In this document: in pieces, positions 35,319-45,838 of the stretch
Layout: every line of letters starts with the position of its first letter
Numbering within the stretch: the first letter of the stretch is position 1
Assembly: GCA_947631235.1 (NCBI GenBank)
Contig: CANRKO010000001.1
Span: forward strand, 1 to 64,000
Origin: an uncultured Clostridia bacterium
Lineage (GTDB): Bacteria; Bacillota; Clostridia; UBA1381
Length of the DNA: 64,000 nucleotides
Direction: 5' to 3'
Translations under genes and position numbers: made by a program
The notes under the pieces: generated by a model
The model's input: only the letters and a program-made list of their open reading frames with translations
Told to the model about the DNA's origin: nothing
Database searches by the model: none

Positions 35319-35439
35319 ACGCGTTACCTCCTTTAAAAATTTTATCCCTACACTTAATTTTACTATATTCCGCGCAAAAAATCCATACGTCTTTTTAACG
35401 AACGTTCACGCGTATTTTTGTACACTGTCACGAAAACGG

Positions 35440-37677
35440 TTATTCCTTAGTCTCGGTAAATTTCTTGACTGCCGCGAGCTTTTCGCAAAGCCCCGTGAAC
35501 CTCTCGCGGTAACGGCTGTTCATCGTCATATTTACAACGGTTTTCTCACTGCCCACAAGCACCACCATATCCCGCGCGCGCGTCACGGCGGTATAGAAAA
35601 GGTTACGGTTCATCAGCATCGGCGCGAACGAGCAAACCGGCATAACGACTATCGGGAACTCGCTGCCCTGCGACTTGTGAACCGTCACCGCGTACGCGAG
35701 GTCAAGCTCGTCAAGGTTCGTGAACGGGTACTCCACGCGCTTATCCTCGTCGAACACAACGACCATGTACCTGTCGCGGTCGTAAATTTTTTCTATAATA
35801 CCCATGTCGCCGTTGAATATGCCCGTACCGTCCTCGCCGTCTGTGCGTTTAAACGGAATGTCGTAATTGTTTTTCGTCTGCATGACCTTGTCGCCGACGC
35901 GGAAAACCGTGTTGCCGTAGGTATGCTGCGGACGCAGCTCGTCGTACGGGTTTATGCGCGACTGCAACAGCTTGTTGAGCGCGACCGTACCGGCAGGCCC
36001 CTTTTTCGTCGGCGAAATCACCTGTATCGACGCAAGCGGGTCTACGTCGTAGCTTTTCGGCAGACGCGACACAAATAAATCTGCCACGGTCGCCGCGCTC
36101 TCCTCGGGCGTACGTCGGCGCAGGAAGAAAAAGTCGCCCGTGCGCGACGAAAGCTCCGGTACTTCGCCGCGGTTTATCCTGTGCGCGTTCATGATGATTA
36201 GGCTCTCCTCCGCCTGACGGAATATCTTTGTCAGCTTTATCACCGGCATCGCGCCGCTCTCAATCATATCCTGTATAATATTGCCCGGCCCGACCGACGG
36301 CAGCTGATCCGCGTCACCCGAGAAAATCACCCTCGCGCCGCTTTTTACCGCCTTCAAAAACGACGCCATGAGCGTAACGTCTATCATACTCACCTCGTCG
36401 AGTATCACAACGTCCGCCGAAAGCGGATTTTCCTCGTTGTGCGTGAACACGTTGTACCCCTCCGACGAGCGCGACACGCCGAGCAGACGGTGTATCGTCT
36501 TAGCCTCGCACCCCGTCACCTGACTCATACGCTTGGCGGCTCTGCCCGTCGGCGCGGCGAGCGCTACCGACAGTTTCATATCGTCAAACAGCCGTATGAT
36601 AGTGTTTATCGTCGTCGTTTTACCCGTACCGGGCCCGCCCGTAAGCACCATGCACCCAGACACGAGCGCGGTTACGACCGCGTTTCTCTGCTCCGGCGCA
36701 AGAATTGTACCGCTCTCACTTTCAAGCGCGTCGATCGCACTTTCGGCTTTATCCTCCGTCATCGTAAACTTCTGCTTGCCGTTCGCGAGCGCGACAAGAC
36801 GGCGCGAGATGTAAAACTCCGCCTCGTAATATTCGTAAAGGTAGTATGCGTCCACACCGTCGATTCTGTCGGGGTAGATGTGCCTTTTACCGACAAGCTC
36901 CGCTATCGCGCCCTCAACCTCGTTTTCCTCGACCTTCAAAACGTACACGGCGTGCTCGATCAGAACGTCCTTCGGCAGATACACGTGACCCGACGTGAAC
37001 GCCGCATCGCGCAGTATGTGCGTAACGCCCGCTTTAATGCGCTCCATGCCGTTTTTCGGAAATCCCATGTTAAACGCAATCGTGTCGGCAATCTTGAACG
37101 AAATACCTTCCACCGCGTCCGACAGCACGTAGGGGTTCTTTTTTATCATATCGACCGCGCCCGCGCCGAGCGCGTTATGTATTTTTACAGCCGTGTTCGC
37201 GTTCACGGAATACTGCTGCAAAAACATAACGACGTTTCTCACCGAGCGCGTCTCGGCGAACGACCTTCCTATACTTTTCGCCTTTTCCTTGCTTATGCCC
37301 TTTATTTCAGCCATGCGCTCGGGATTTTGCAGCATAATATCGAGCGTTTCCTTACCAAAATGCTCGACCAGTTTTTTCGCCGTCGCCTCGCGCACCCCCG
37401 CGACAATGCCCGCCGCGAGATACTTTATTATAGCCTCCTCGTCGGTCGGCAGCACAGTCTCGCAGTACTCGACCTTAAACTGCTCGCCGTAATCGGGATG
37501 GCGCGTCCACTCGCCCGACAGCGCGACGCTCTCGCCCTCGCTTATGAACGGCATACAGCCCGTAGCCGTGAAAATACTTTCCTCCGCGCTGTCAATAACG
37601 CAGACGGTGTAGCCGTTCGCGGGGTTTGTGTATATAATTTCCTCAACCGTTCCCGTAACCGTTATAATATCGCTCAT
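35440..37677 (-). CDS. recD2: ATP-dependent DNA helicase RecD2
   Basis: A 5'-3' SF1B helicase not tied to RecBC, involved in mismatch repair and replication restart. An N-terminal OB-like domain (about 1-95) is followed by helix-hairpin-helix repeats (MAEIKGISKEKAKSIG) and the motor with Walker A GGPGTGKTTT near 347. VILDEVSMID (Walker B), SGDADQLPSVGPG and the C-terminal VHKSQGSEFP and YTAVTRA motifs follow. The 745 residues are typical. Its ATG overlaps the stop codon of the upstream decarboxylase gene (ATGA), so the two are co-transcribed. Confidence 0.93.
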   Translation of the reverse strand: MSDIITVTGTVEEIIYTNPANGYTVCVIDSAEESIFTATGCMPFISEGESVALSGEWTRHPDYGEQFKVEYCETVLPTDEEAIIKYLAAGIVAGVREATAKKLVEHFGKETLDIMLQNPERMAEIKGISKEKAKSIGRSFAETRSVRNVVMFLQQYSVNANTAVKIHNALGAGAVDMIKKNPYVLSDAVEGISFKIADTIAFNMGFPKNGMERIKAGVTHILRDAAFTSGHVYLPKDVLIEHAVYVLKVEENEVEGAIAELVGKRHIYPDRIDGVDAYYLYEYYEAEFYISRRLVALANGKQKFTMTEDKAESAIDALESESGTILAPEQRNAVVTALVSGCMVLTGGPGTGKTTTINTIIRLFDDMKLSVALAAPTGRAAKRMSQVTGCEAKTIHRLLGVSRSSEGYNVFTHNEENPLSADVVILDEVSMIDVTLMASFLKAVKSGARVIFSGDADQLPSVGPGNIIQDMIESGAMPVIKLTKIFRQAEESLIIMNAHRINRGEVPELSSRTGDFFFLRRRTPEESAATVADLFVSRLPKSYDVDPLASIQVISPTKKGPAGTVALNKLLQSRINPYDELRPQHTYGNTVFRVGDKVMQTKNNYDIPFKRTDGEDGTGIFNGDMGIIEKIYDRDRYMVVVFDEDKRVEYPFTNLDELDLAYAVTVHKSQGSEFPIVVMPVCSFAPMLMNRNLFYTAVTRARDMVVLVGSEKTVVNMTMNSRYRERFTGLCEKLAAVKKFTETKE

Positions 37678-39017
37678 TTTACAACCAAAATCTTTCCGTC
37701 CTCAATACCGTTGACCTCGCCGCCCGCCTCGGCTATGCGGCTTACGTATTCTACCTGCTCGCGCCGTATCCTCTCGCCCGTGAAAATGACGGGTACGCCC
37801 GGAGGGTAGGGGACTACGGTGTCGCACGCGACTCTGCCCGACGCTCTTTCAAGCTCGACTTCCTCCCACTCACTCGCGAACACGCGTGACGGGTCGAGCG
37901 TTTCCTCGCACGGCGGGGGTGGGGGAGTGGCAATATTCACGTCCCTTTTTCCCGTATTCTCGGCTATTTCGAGTATGTTCCACCACAAAAGCCGCATTTC
38001 CTCCAGCGTGTTCGACGGCGTAACGATCGCTACAATATTAAACAAATCAGCCATTTCTATATCTATCCCGTTCTCGGACAGAATATCGCGCATCTCGAAC
38101 CCCGTTATAAAGTAGTCCGAAAAATTTATGACAAGCCGCGTCTTGTCGTCGTTGTCAAGCACTCGTATACCCGCCTTCGCGGCAGCGTCGCGGAAATTCA
38201 TGCACATCCTGTACGTCCTGTCCCAGCCGACGGTTTTCACTTCGTCCCTCGCGGTGTCGGCAGTCGCGGCTATGACGTACGACGGGCTTGTGGACTGAAA
38301 TACCGTGAGCGCTCTTTTGACGCGCGCGCGGTCAATAAGCGAGCCGTTAAGGTGCAGATAAGCCGCGCCGTTCATCGCGTTGAGCGTCTTGTGCGCGCTG
38401 TGGCACACCGCGTCGGCGTACTTTACAGCCGTTTCGGGGAATATGTCATGCGCCGCAAAATGCGCGCCGTGCGCCTCGTCCACGAGCAGCGGCAGTCCTA
38501 CGTCATGGCACTCGTCCGCTATCTTTTTAATATCCGAGCAAACGCCGTAGTAATTCGGCGACGTTACGATCACCGCGTCAACGTCGGGAGTAAGGAACTC
38601 CTTAATCGTCTCCGTCGCAATGGGAACGCCGAACTCCGCGTCGAGGTCTTTAGGGAAGAACCGTATTTTAACGCCCAAAAGCGCGCACGCGTTTATGACG
38701 CTCACGTGACAGTCGCCGCTTGCCAGAAGAACGCCGCCCTTTTTCACCGCGCCGCAAATCATAGCCTGAATTGCGGCTGTCGAGCCGCCGGTGAGGATAA
38801 AGCTCTCGTCGCTGCCGTAAAGCGAGGCCAGGAGCGCGTTCGCCTTTTGCATATGCTCCGAGCCGTGGTAGAGGTTTTCCGTCGCGGGCAGCTCCGTAAC
38901 GTCGAGCGACACCAAGCCGCTGCGTAACCCTCTGCCGTTTTTGTGACCCGGCATCGCGAACGATATTCTGTTTTGCGCTGCGTAATTTTTTAAATGCTCG
39001 TACAGCGGCGCTGACAT
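37674..39017 (-). CDS. Orn/Lys/Arg decarboxylase family protein (SpeA/YaaO-like)
   Basis: A PLP enzyme of the fold-I basic amino acid decarboxylase family, in the compact Gram-positive form of 447 residues. The PLP lysine is in HSAHKTLNAMNG. MPGHKNGRG near 23, LTGGSTAAIQAM, the VTSPNYYGVCSD region and VDEAHGAH are conserved. The ATG at 39017 is chosen because AAAGGAGG lies 7 bases before it. The open frame further upstream belongs to a repeat element. It probably makes agmatine or cadaverine for polyamines, but the substrate is not certain. It is coupled to recD2. Confidence 0.87.
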   Translation of the reverse strand: MSAPLYEHLKNYAAQNRISFAMPGHKNGRGLRSGLVSLDVTELPATENLYHGSEHMQKANALLASLYGSDESFILTGGSTAAIQAMICGAVKKGGVLLASGDCHVSVINACALLGVKIRFFPKDLDAEFGVPIATETIKEFLTPDVDAVIVTSPNYYGVCSDIKKIADECHDVGLPLLVDEAHGAHFAAHDIFPETAVKYADAVCHSAHKTLNAMNGAAYLHLNGSLIDRARVKRALTVFQSTSPSYVIAATADTARDEVKTVGWDRTYRMCMNFRDAAAKAGIRVLDNDDKTRLVINFSDYFITGFEMRDILSENGIDIEMADLFNIVAIVTPSNTLEEMRLLWWNILEIAENTGKRDVNIATPPPPPCEETLDPSRVFASEWEEVELERASGRVACDTVVPYPPGVPVIFTGERIRREQVEYVSRIAEAGGEVNGIEDGKILVVK

Positions 39018-39060
39018 GGCGCTGCCTCCTTTCATGTGTGGTAATCCTTGCGGCGTGCGT

Positions 39061-39500
39061 TCGTAGGGGCAGCGACCCGCCGCTCGTAAGCCTCCCTTGT
39101 TAAAGGGAGGGGGACCGCCGTAGGCGGTGGAGGGATTCATTATGAAAATCAGAAGGAATCCCCCAGTCACGCCCCGCGTGACAGCCCCCCCTTTGACAAG
39201 GGGCCTTTCGTAAAGTGGAGCCGCACGCACCGCACACCTTCGTAGGGGCGACCCTTGCGGTCGCCCGCATAAACCCCTCCGTCATTGCTACGCAATGCCA
39301 CCTCGTTTGCTACGGTGTTTGTTGCTGCGCAACACACCTACGACGCTGAAACGTCGTTCCCCTGATAGGGGAGGCATACAATACGCGCCGCACATCGCAA
39401 GGCTCCCCTACTAGGTGAATGACGCTTTAGCGTCATAGGCATAGAGCTTTGCTCGTATGCCGTAGCAAAAGGAGCTGTCGCCGTAGGCGACTGAGGGGTT
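39061..39500. repeat. Composite palindromic repeat region (non-coding)
   Basis: The 615 bases between the decarboxylase and nitroreductase genes hold no gene. They are built of short hairpin modules: cctcccttgttaaagggagg, gaccgccgtaggcggt, gtcacgccccgcgtgac, gacgctttagcgtc, gtcgccgtaggcgac and others, mixed with gtagggg words. The modules at 39091-39138 and 39155-39192 reappear in inverted order and orientation at 59373-59474. The element is a dispersed non-autonomous repeat. Confidence 0.8.
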
Positions 39501-39569
39501 TTATATCTTCAACCCCAATTACATTCCAATAAACATTATACAAAATTTTCCCCGATATGTAAAGCATAA

Positions 39570-39598
39570 TTGAAAAAACGCGTAAAATGTGTTAAAAT
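39570..39598 (+). promoter_or_regulatory. Promoter of the nitroreductase gene
   Basis: TTGAAA (39570-39575), 17 bases and TAAAAT (39593-39598), just right of the repeat region. Confidence 0.65.
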
Positions 39599-39632
39599 AT
39601 CATAAAAGAAACATTTGAAAGGAATGATACGC

Positions 39633-40205
39633 ATGACGGTAAAGGAAACAATTTTCGCAAGGCGCACGATACGCAAATTCACCCGGGAGAAAATCCCGTA
39701 CGAAAAACTCACGGAGCTTGTGGACTGCGCCCGTGTGGCGGCGTACCCCGCGAACATGCAGCCGCTTAAATTCGCGATAGTAGACGATAAAGATACTCTC
39801 GACGCGCTGTTCCCGTTCACGAAATGGGCGGGCGCGCTCGAAAACGGCACGCCGAAGGAGGACGAGCGTCCGACGGCTTACATCGCCGTACTCGGCGACA
39901 AAACAATAAAGCCCGATACGAACGGCTACGAGGTCGAGGCTGGCGCGGCTGTGACGACGATGATGCTCGCGGCGCAGGAAAAAGGCATAGCCACGTGCTG
40001 GCTCGGCGCTATAGAGCGCGGCAAAATACACGAGCGTTTAAACCTGCCCGACAGTCTGTGCGTCGTGTACCTGCTCGCTCTCGGCTATCCCAACCAAAAG
40101 AGCCGCATGGTCGAAATGACCGATTTTAAGTACTACGAAAGCGAGGACGGCACCATAAACGTGCCGAAACGCTCTCTTGACGAGGTACTCATAAAAATAT
40201 CTTGA
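39633..40205 (+). CDS. Nitroreductase family flavoprotein
   Basis: FMN-dependent oxidoreductase of the NfsA/NfsB-like family. The N-terminal RRTIRKFTREKIPYEKL is the FMN phosphate-binding start, AAYPANMQPLKFAIV follows and GIATCWLGAIERGKI is the C-terminal conserved region. The protein has 190 residues. The ATG at 39633 is used because AAAGGA lies 9 bases before it; an earlier in-frame ATG at 39624 is too close to it. The substrate is unknown. A strong promoter for the next transcript overlaps its last codons. Confidence 0.85.
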   Translation: MTVKETIFARRTIRKFTREKIPYEKLTELVDCARVAAYPANMQPLKFAIVDDKDTLDALFPFTKWAGALENGTPKEDERPTAYIAVLGDKTIKPDTNGYEVEAGAAVTTMMLAAQEKGIATCWLGAIERGKIHERLNLPDSLCVVYLLALGYPNQKSRMVEMTDFKYYESEDGTINVPKRSLDEVLIKIS

Positions 40206-40230
40206 CAAGATACAAATTTTGTGGTATAAT
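40202..40230 (+). promoter_or_regulatory. First promoter upstream of the PL11 gene
   Basis: TTGACA (40202-40207), 17 bases and TATAAT (40225-40230) with the TGG extension. It overlaps the nitroreductase stop codon. Confidence 0.85.
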
Positions 40231-40236
40231 TATAAT

Positions 40237-40344
40237 ACAATATAAAAAAGTTAGGCGAAAACGGCTACGCGGAGAATAAACAGCGACCGGTGATTTGTCA
40301 GACAACGCTGTGAAAAAAACTCCGCAATTTAACCAAAATATTTA
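40237..40344 (+). other. Structured leader RNA candidate upstream of the PL11 gene
   Basis: Transcript from the first promoter, before a second promoter begins. An outer helix gcggag (40269-40274) / ctccgc (40320-40325) encloses an inner helix acagcg (40280-40285) / cgctgt (40306-40311) with a 20-base apical part. No known riboswitch consensus is recognised and no T-rich terminator is seen. Confidence 0.45.
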
Positions 40345-40373
40345 TTGATACTCCTTTAAAATTGTGTTACAAT
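40345..40373 (+). promoter_or_regulatory. Second promoter upstream of the PL11 gene
   Basis: TTGATA (40345-40350), 17 bases and an extended -10 ending TACAAT (40368-40373), 33 bases before the start codon. Confidence 0.75.
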
Positions 40374-40406
40374 TATATAAAATAATAATGCAAAGGAGAG
40401 AAAACA

Positions 40407-43325
40407 ATGAATATTAAAAAGCTAATTGCCGTAATATCGGCTGCGGCGCTGACTATGAGTCTTGCCGTTCCGTGCGTGACGGCTGCGGACGCTCCGGAAG
40501 TCGGCAGCAGTCTGAAGGTCGGCGATTACGCCGAGAGCGCGGCGGAAACTCAAAAACTTATCGACGCGCGCCCCGACATACAAAGACCGATGGAAAAACT
40601 CGACAGAGGTCTTGTGGCGGTTAAAACGGGCGACAGCGTGTTTGTTTCGTGGCGGTGGCTCGGCACGGAAAGTGCGGACACGAAGTACAACCTGTACAGA
40701 AACGACACGCTCATTAACGGCGAGCCGATGAACGTTACGAATTACACCGACATCGTACCCGCAAGCGGCGCAAAGTACAGCGTCGCTCCCGTGGTTGACG
40801 GCAAGGAGGGCGAGAAGTGCGCGGCCGTATCGGTATGGAACGAGAGTTATATCGACGTGCCTATCGAGGCTCCTCCGGCGAACAGCGTTCAGGGCGAGGA
40901 TTACACGTACTCGGCAGGCGACGCGTCGGCTGCCGACCTTGACGGCGACGGTCAATATGAAATCGTGCTCAAATGGGATCCGTCAAACGCGAAGGACGCG
41001 GCTCAGTTCGGTTACACCGGCGAGTGCATTATAGACGCGTACGAAATGGACGGAACGCGTATGTGGCGCGTGAATATGGGACCGAATATCCGCGCCGGAC
41101 AGCATGACACGCAGTTCATGGTATACGACTTCGACATGGACGGAAAGGCGGAAATGGCTTGCCGCACGGCTGACGGCACGATTGCCGGCGACGGCACGGC
41201 TATCGGCGACGCGGATAAAAACTGGGCTGTTTTAAACGGCGGTAAAAATCTGCAGGGCCCTCTTTACCTTACCGTATTCAACGGCGAGGACGGCACTGTT
41301 ATAGACACCGTTGATTACGACCCGCAGATTACCGGCACTACAGCCGACGGTACTAAATGGGATATAAGCGCGTGGGGCGACACGGGCGGCAACCGTTCGG
41401 AGCGTTACCTCGCGGGCATAGGTTACCTCGACGGCACAAGACCGAGCATGGTATTCTGCCGAGGATATTACACAGGCTCGGAAGGCACGACCGGCGGCAG
41501 AACGGTTATGGCTGCGTTCGACCTCGTTGACGGAAAGCTAACCGAAAAGTGGCGTTTCGACACGATGGATTACAACAACAAATATATCGGTCAGGGTAAC
41601 CACTCGATGTCGCTCGCGGACGTTGACTACGACGGCTGCGACGAGATTATTTACGGCTCGCTCGCCGTTGACCACGACGGCAAGCCGATGTATTCGACAG
41701 GTCTCGGACACGGCGACGCTCAGCATGTGGGCGACCTCGACCCGTCAAGACCGGGTCTTGAAGTGTATTCCTGCCATGAGGACAAGGGTTCGGCTTACGG
41801 CTACGAAATGCGCGACGCGCGCACCGGTGAAATCCTTTACGGCGCGTACACCGGCACGGATAACGGACGCGGCGCGGCTGACGATGTTGACCCGACGCAT
41901 CCCGGCGCTGAAGGCTGGTCGGCTGCGGGCGTGCTCACAACGTCGAAGGGCGATGTCATCTCGACAAAGTACACGATGGCTGCGAACTTCTTCGCGTGGT
42001 GGGACGGCGATCTCGGACGCGAGGTGCAGGACGGTATTTATATAAGCAAATGGAATCCCGAAACGGAGAAAACCGACACGATATTCACCGCGGGCGGCAC
42101 GTTCGCCGTAAACGGCACAAAGGCTAACCCGTCGCTCACAGCCGACTTGTTCGGCGACTGGCGCGAGGAGACGATTTATCCCTTAAAGGACAGCAGTGCG
42201 CTCAGAGTTTACACGACGACTATCCCGACAGGCTACAAGCTGCCGACGCTGATGCACGACATTCAGTACAGGAACCATGTCGCGCTGCAGAATACGTGCT
42301 ACAATCAGCCGACGCACACGAGCTATTACCTCGGCTACGAGACGGAGACGATTCCCGTTCCGCAGATAACGGTTGACGGCGAGAAGAACCCCGACCTCGC
42401 GAAGAAGTCGTGGAATATCGCAGACCTCTATTCGGGCGAGAACGTGACGCTCGTCGTTGATACGCCGACCGCGCTCGTAAAGGGTCAGCCGATTAGAATT
42501 GACAACGACAACACCGACGTTGTGCCGATACTTGACGAAAACAACCGCACGCTCGTGCCGCTCCGCTTTATTTCGGAAGCGTTCGGCGACGAGGTTGAAT
42601 GGAAACAGGAAACGCAGGAAATCAACGTAAACGGCGGCGAAATCGTTATGAAGATAGGCAGCGCCGATTACACGGTATCGGGCAGCACGAAAACAATGGA
42701 TACCGCCCCCGTTATACGCGACGACAGAACGCTCGTGCCTTTAAGAGCGCTTGTTGAATCTCTCGGCAAGAAGGTTTACTGGAACGACGGTCTGATTGTG
42801 ATTTCCGATATAGACGTTACCATGGGCGACGCGGCTGCAAAGGCGCAGAAGGAGAATATCCAAAATGCGCCCGTACCCGAAAAGGTTGAAAAAATCGCTA
42901 TCAACGGCGTGGGCAAGAAATACTACGACAATCAGCTCGACGTGTACGGCGTAACGGCAAGCGACAACGACGGCAATCTCGAAGCCGGAGCGGTCGATCT
43001 CGATATGTCTACGCGCTGGTCGGCATGGGGCAAGAATACGCTCGTGATTGATCTCGGCTCGGTACAGAAGGTATCGGGCGTGTCGATAGCTATGTGGAAG
43101 GGCAGCGAGAGAATTTACCCGTTCACTATAGAGGTTTCGACCGACGGACAAACATGGACGGAGGCTCTTGCAAAGACGCAGAACACCGGCACTACCGAGG
43201 AATTTGAGAAGTATATGTTCAAATCCACGGTAGAGGCGCAGTACGTGCGTTACTCGGGCGACGGCGCGACCGACCCCGATAAGAATTACTGCCATATAAG
43301 CGAAATAGCTGTTTTGGGCGAGTAA
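40407..43325 (+). CDS. Secreted rhamnogalacturonan lyase, PL11 family
   Basis: Cleaves the rhamnogalacturonan-I backbone by beta-elimination outside the cell. A signal peptide (about 1-26) precedes a PL11 catalytic domain (about 45-650), an eight-bladed propeller type with repeated calcium-binding acidic motifs such as DLDGDGQYE, DFDMDGKAE and DVDYDGCDE. A copper-amine-oxidase-N-like stalk follows (about 685-810, NRTLVPLRFISEAFG and RTLVPLRALVESLG). A C-terminal discoidin/CBM32-like domain (about 830-972, TRWSAWGKNTLVIDLGSVQKV) completes its 972 residues. GCAAAGGAGAG precedes the ATG. Two promoters and a long leader suggest regulated expression. It works in the same pathway as the GH78 enzyme. 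Confidence 0.9.
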   Translation: MNIKKLIAVISAAALTMSLAVPCVTAADAPEVGSSLKVGDYAESAAETQKLIDARPDIQRPMEKLDRGLVAVKTGDSVFVSWRWLGTESADTKYNLYRNDTLINGEPMNVTNYTDIVPASGAKYSVAPVVDGKEGEKCAAVSVWNESYIDVPIEAPPANSVQGEDYTYSAGDASAADLDGDGQYEIVLKWDPSNAKDAAQFGYTGECIIDAYEMDGTRMWRVNMGPNIRAGQHDTQFMVYDFDMDGKAEMACRTADGTIAGDGTAIGDADKNWAVLNGGKNLQGPLYLTVFNGEDGTVIDTVDYDPQITGTTADGTKWDISAWGDTGGNRSERYLAGIGYLDGTRPSMVFCRGYYTGSEGTTGGRTVMAAFDLVDGKLTEKWRFDTMDYNNKYIGQGNHSMSLADVDYDGCDEIIYGSLAVDHDGKPMYSTGLGHGDAQHVGDLDPSRPGLEVYSCHEDKGSAYGYEMRDARTGEILYGAYTGTDNGRGAADDVDPTHPGAEGWSAAGVLTTSKGDVISTKYTMAANFFAWWDGDLGREVQDGIYISKWNPETEKTDTIFTAGGTFAVNGTKANPSLTADLFGDWREETIYPLKDSSALRVYTTTIPTGYKLPTLMHDIQYRNHVALQNTCYNQPTHTSYYLGYETETIPVPQITVDGEKNPDLAKKSWNIADLYSGENVTLVVDTPTALVKGQPIRIDNDNTDVVPILDENNRTLVPLRFISEAFGDEVEWKQETQEINVNGGEIVMKIGSADYTVSGSTKTMDTAPVIRDDRTLVPLRALVESLGKKVYWNDGLIVISDIDVTMGDAAAKAQKENIQNAPVPEKVEKIAINGVGKKYYDNQLDVYGVTASDNDGNLEAGAVDLDMSTRWSAWGKNTLVIDLGSVQKVSGVSIAMWKGSERIYPFTIEVSTDGQTWTEALAKTQNTGTTEEFEKYMFKSTVEAQYVRYSGDGATDPDKNYCHISEIAVLGE

Positions 43326-43343
43326 TCAACAATAAAAGCAAAG

Positions 43344-43375
43344 AAAAAAGCGTTGCCTATGGGCAACGCTTTTTT
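43344..43375. terminator. Terminator after the PL11 gene
   Basis: The stem agcgttgcc / ggcaacgct is flanked by A6 and T6 runs. Confidence 0.88.
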
Positions 43376-43415
43376 ATGCGTAAATTTGAGACAGAGCGGT
43401 TTTATGTAAAAATAA

Positions 43416-43721
43416 TTATTGTTTAAGACGCTCGATCTCAAGACGCATGAGCCGTAGTTGTTTTGTGACATCCTTTTTGAAACGCTGGTAATCCTTGTCA
43501 ATGCTGACCGACTCCGTGTTAAGGAACGCCTCGTCGATACTCTTGTCATACAACTCGAACAGCGCCAGCAGCGTGCTTATGTCCGGCTGAGAATAACCGG
43601 TTTCCCAGTGACCTATCACCTGCTGCGACTTTCCCATGAGGTCGGCAAGCTGCTGTTGAGTGAGACCTGACATCTTACGCAAATTCTTTAAGATTGCGGC
43701 AATTTCAGCCTTTGTCATCAT
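43416..43721 (-). CDS. XRE-family regulator with a C-terminal helix
   Basis: A 101-residue DNA-binding protein. The Cro/C1-type helix-turn-helix covers residues 6-62 (LRKMSGLTQQQLADLMGKSQ, then QVIGHWETGYSQPDISTLLAL). The last 30 residues (DYQRFKKDVTKQLRLMRLEI onwards) form an amphipathic helix, likely a coiled-coil dimer. It is divergent from a second XRE gene across an AT-rich 143-base region. The target is unknown. Confidence 0.82.
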   Translation of the reverse strand: MMTKAEIAAILKNLRKMSGLTQQQLADLMGKSQQVIGHWETGYSQPDISTLLALFELYDKSIDEAFLNTESVSIDKDYQRFKKDVTKQLRLMRLEIERLKQ

Positions 43722-43864
43722 TATACATCACTTCCATAATTTCTGTCTTGCATATACATGAATTTTATCATAAAATTATCAATATTGTCAATACTAATTC
43801 CTAATATAGTATATAAAAAATATTCATAAATCAAATTATACTGATATTAAGGGATGTGATTATA

Positions 43865-44206
43865 ATGGAAATATTTTATCCGATTGGGAACAGAATTCAG
43901 CAGGAAAGGCAGAAAATGGGTCTTACACAGGAGCAGCTTGCCGAGAAAGCAGGAATTTCTCAAAATTTTATATCACTTATTGAAAACGGACGGAATATGA
44001 GTCTCGCGGTGATAATAAAGCTTGCAGGTATATTCGGAGTGACGGTAGACTATCTGCTGAGCGATGTTATGGATGTGAATGAAAACAACATTATCGAGCA
44101 AGGTATGGCATATATGAGGAAACTTACGCCAAAGCAGCAAATGTTTATACTGAATATGATAAAACAGTTTTACGAAACAGTAAACGAAAAAGGAACGCAG
44201 CAATAA
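43865..44206 (+). CDS. XRE-family regulator
   Basis: A 113-residue protein with an N-terminal Cro/C1 helix-turn-helix (about 6-60: RQKMGLTQEQLAEKAGISQN, then FISLIENGRNMSLAVIIKLA) and a short helical C-terminus. AAGGGATGTG precedes the ATG at 43865; the upstream GTG would overlap that site. It is divergent from the other XRE gene, so the two may share operators. AT-rich like its neighbour, it may have been acquired. The target is unknown. Confidence 0.82.
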   Translation: MEIFYPIGNRIQQERQKMGLTQEQLAEKAGISQNFISLIENGRNMSLAVIIKLAGIFGVTVDYLLSDVMDVNENNIIEQGMAYMRKLTPKQQMFILNMIKQFYETVNEKGTQQ

Positions 44207-44210
44207 AAAA

Positions 44211-44242
44211 ATCCGCAAATCTTTAGGATTTGCGGATTTTTC
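44211..44242. terminator. Bidirectional terminator between XRE gene and gdhA
   Basis: The stem aatccgcaaatc / gatttgcggatt is flanked by A- and T-runs. Confidence 0.88.
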
Positions 44243-44257
44243 TTATGCCGTATCAAA

Positions 44258-45625
<1,368 letters not shown>

Positions 45626-45673
45626 TTATTAATGGGTTGCTTTAGGCGTTTAGCACCCTAAAGCACATCTGAT

Positions 45674-45702
45674 ATTTTATCACTGTTTGCGCCATAATGC
45701 AA
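45674..45702 (-). promoter_or_regulatory. Promoter of gdhA
   Basis: On the minus strand TTGCAT (45697-45702), 17 bases and TAAAAT (45674-45679). Confidence 0.7.
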
Positions 45703-45794
45703 GCATATTTTTCAAAAAAAATCGCGTATTTTCGGGCTGTACACACCAATCCGCTTGCATTAGCCGTTGTTAGCCCGAGATAACATTTTTTGAG

Positions 45795-45838
45795 GCGACA
45801 TAAAAAAAGAACCCTTTGTAAAAAGGGTTGTAAAACTG
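45795..45838 (-). repeat. Hairpin repeat, copy 1
   Basis: A 44-base sequence nearly identical to 46102-46146 (one base shorter). It holds the stem aacccttt / aaagggtt, and on the minus strand the stem is followed by a T-run, so it is terminator-like. The 263 bases between the copies (45839-46101) hold no gene, but parts resemble each other, such as gcgtttacaag. Confidence 0.8.

Noticed and set aside
36439-37809. 456-codon plus-strand frame opposite recD2
   Set aside because: It covers the recD2 coding region and crosses into the decarboxylase gene; the protein is Arg- and His-rich, as expected of an antisense shadow.
39018-39230. Possible 71-residue N-terminal extension of the decarboxylase
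   Set aside because: The extension is encoded by the palindromic repeat region, while AAAGGAGG stands just before the ATG at 39017 and the family N-terminus begins there.
40237-40344. Cyclic-di-GMP or other known riboswitch
   Set aside because: I could not match the conserved cores of the known classes; only paired helices are visible, so it is listed as a structured leader candidate.
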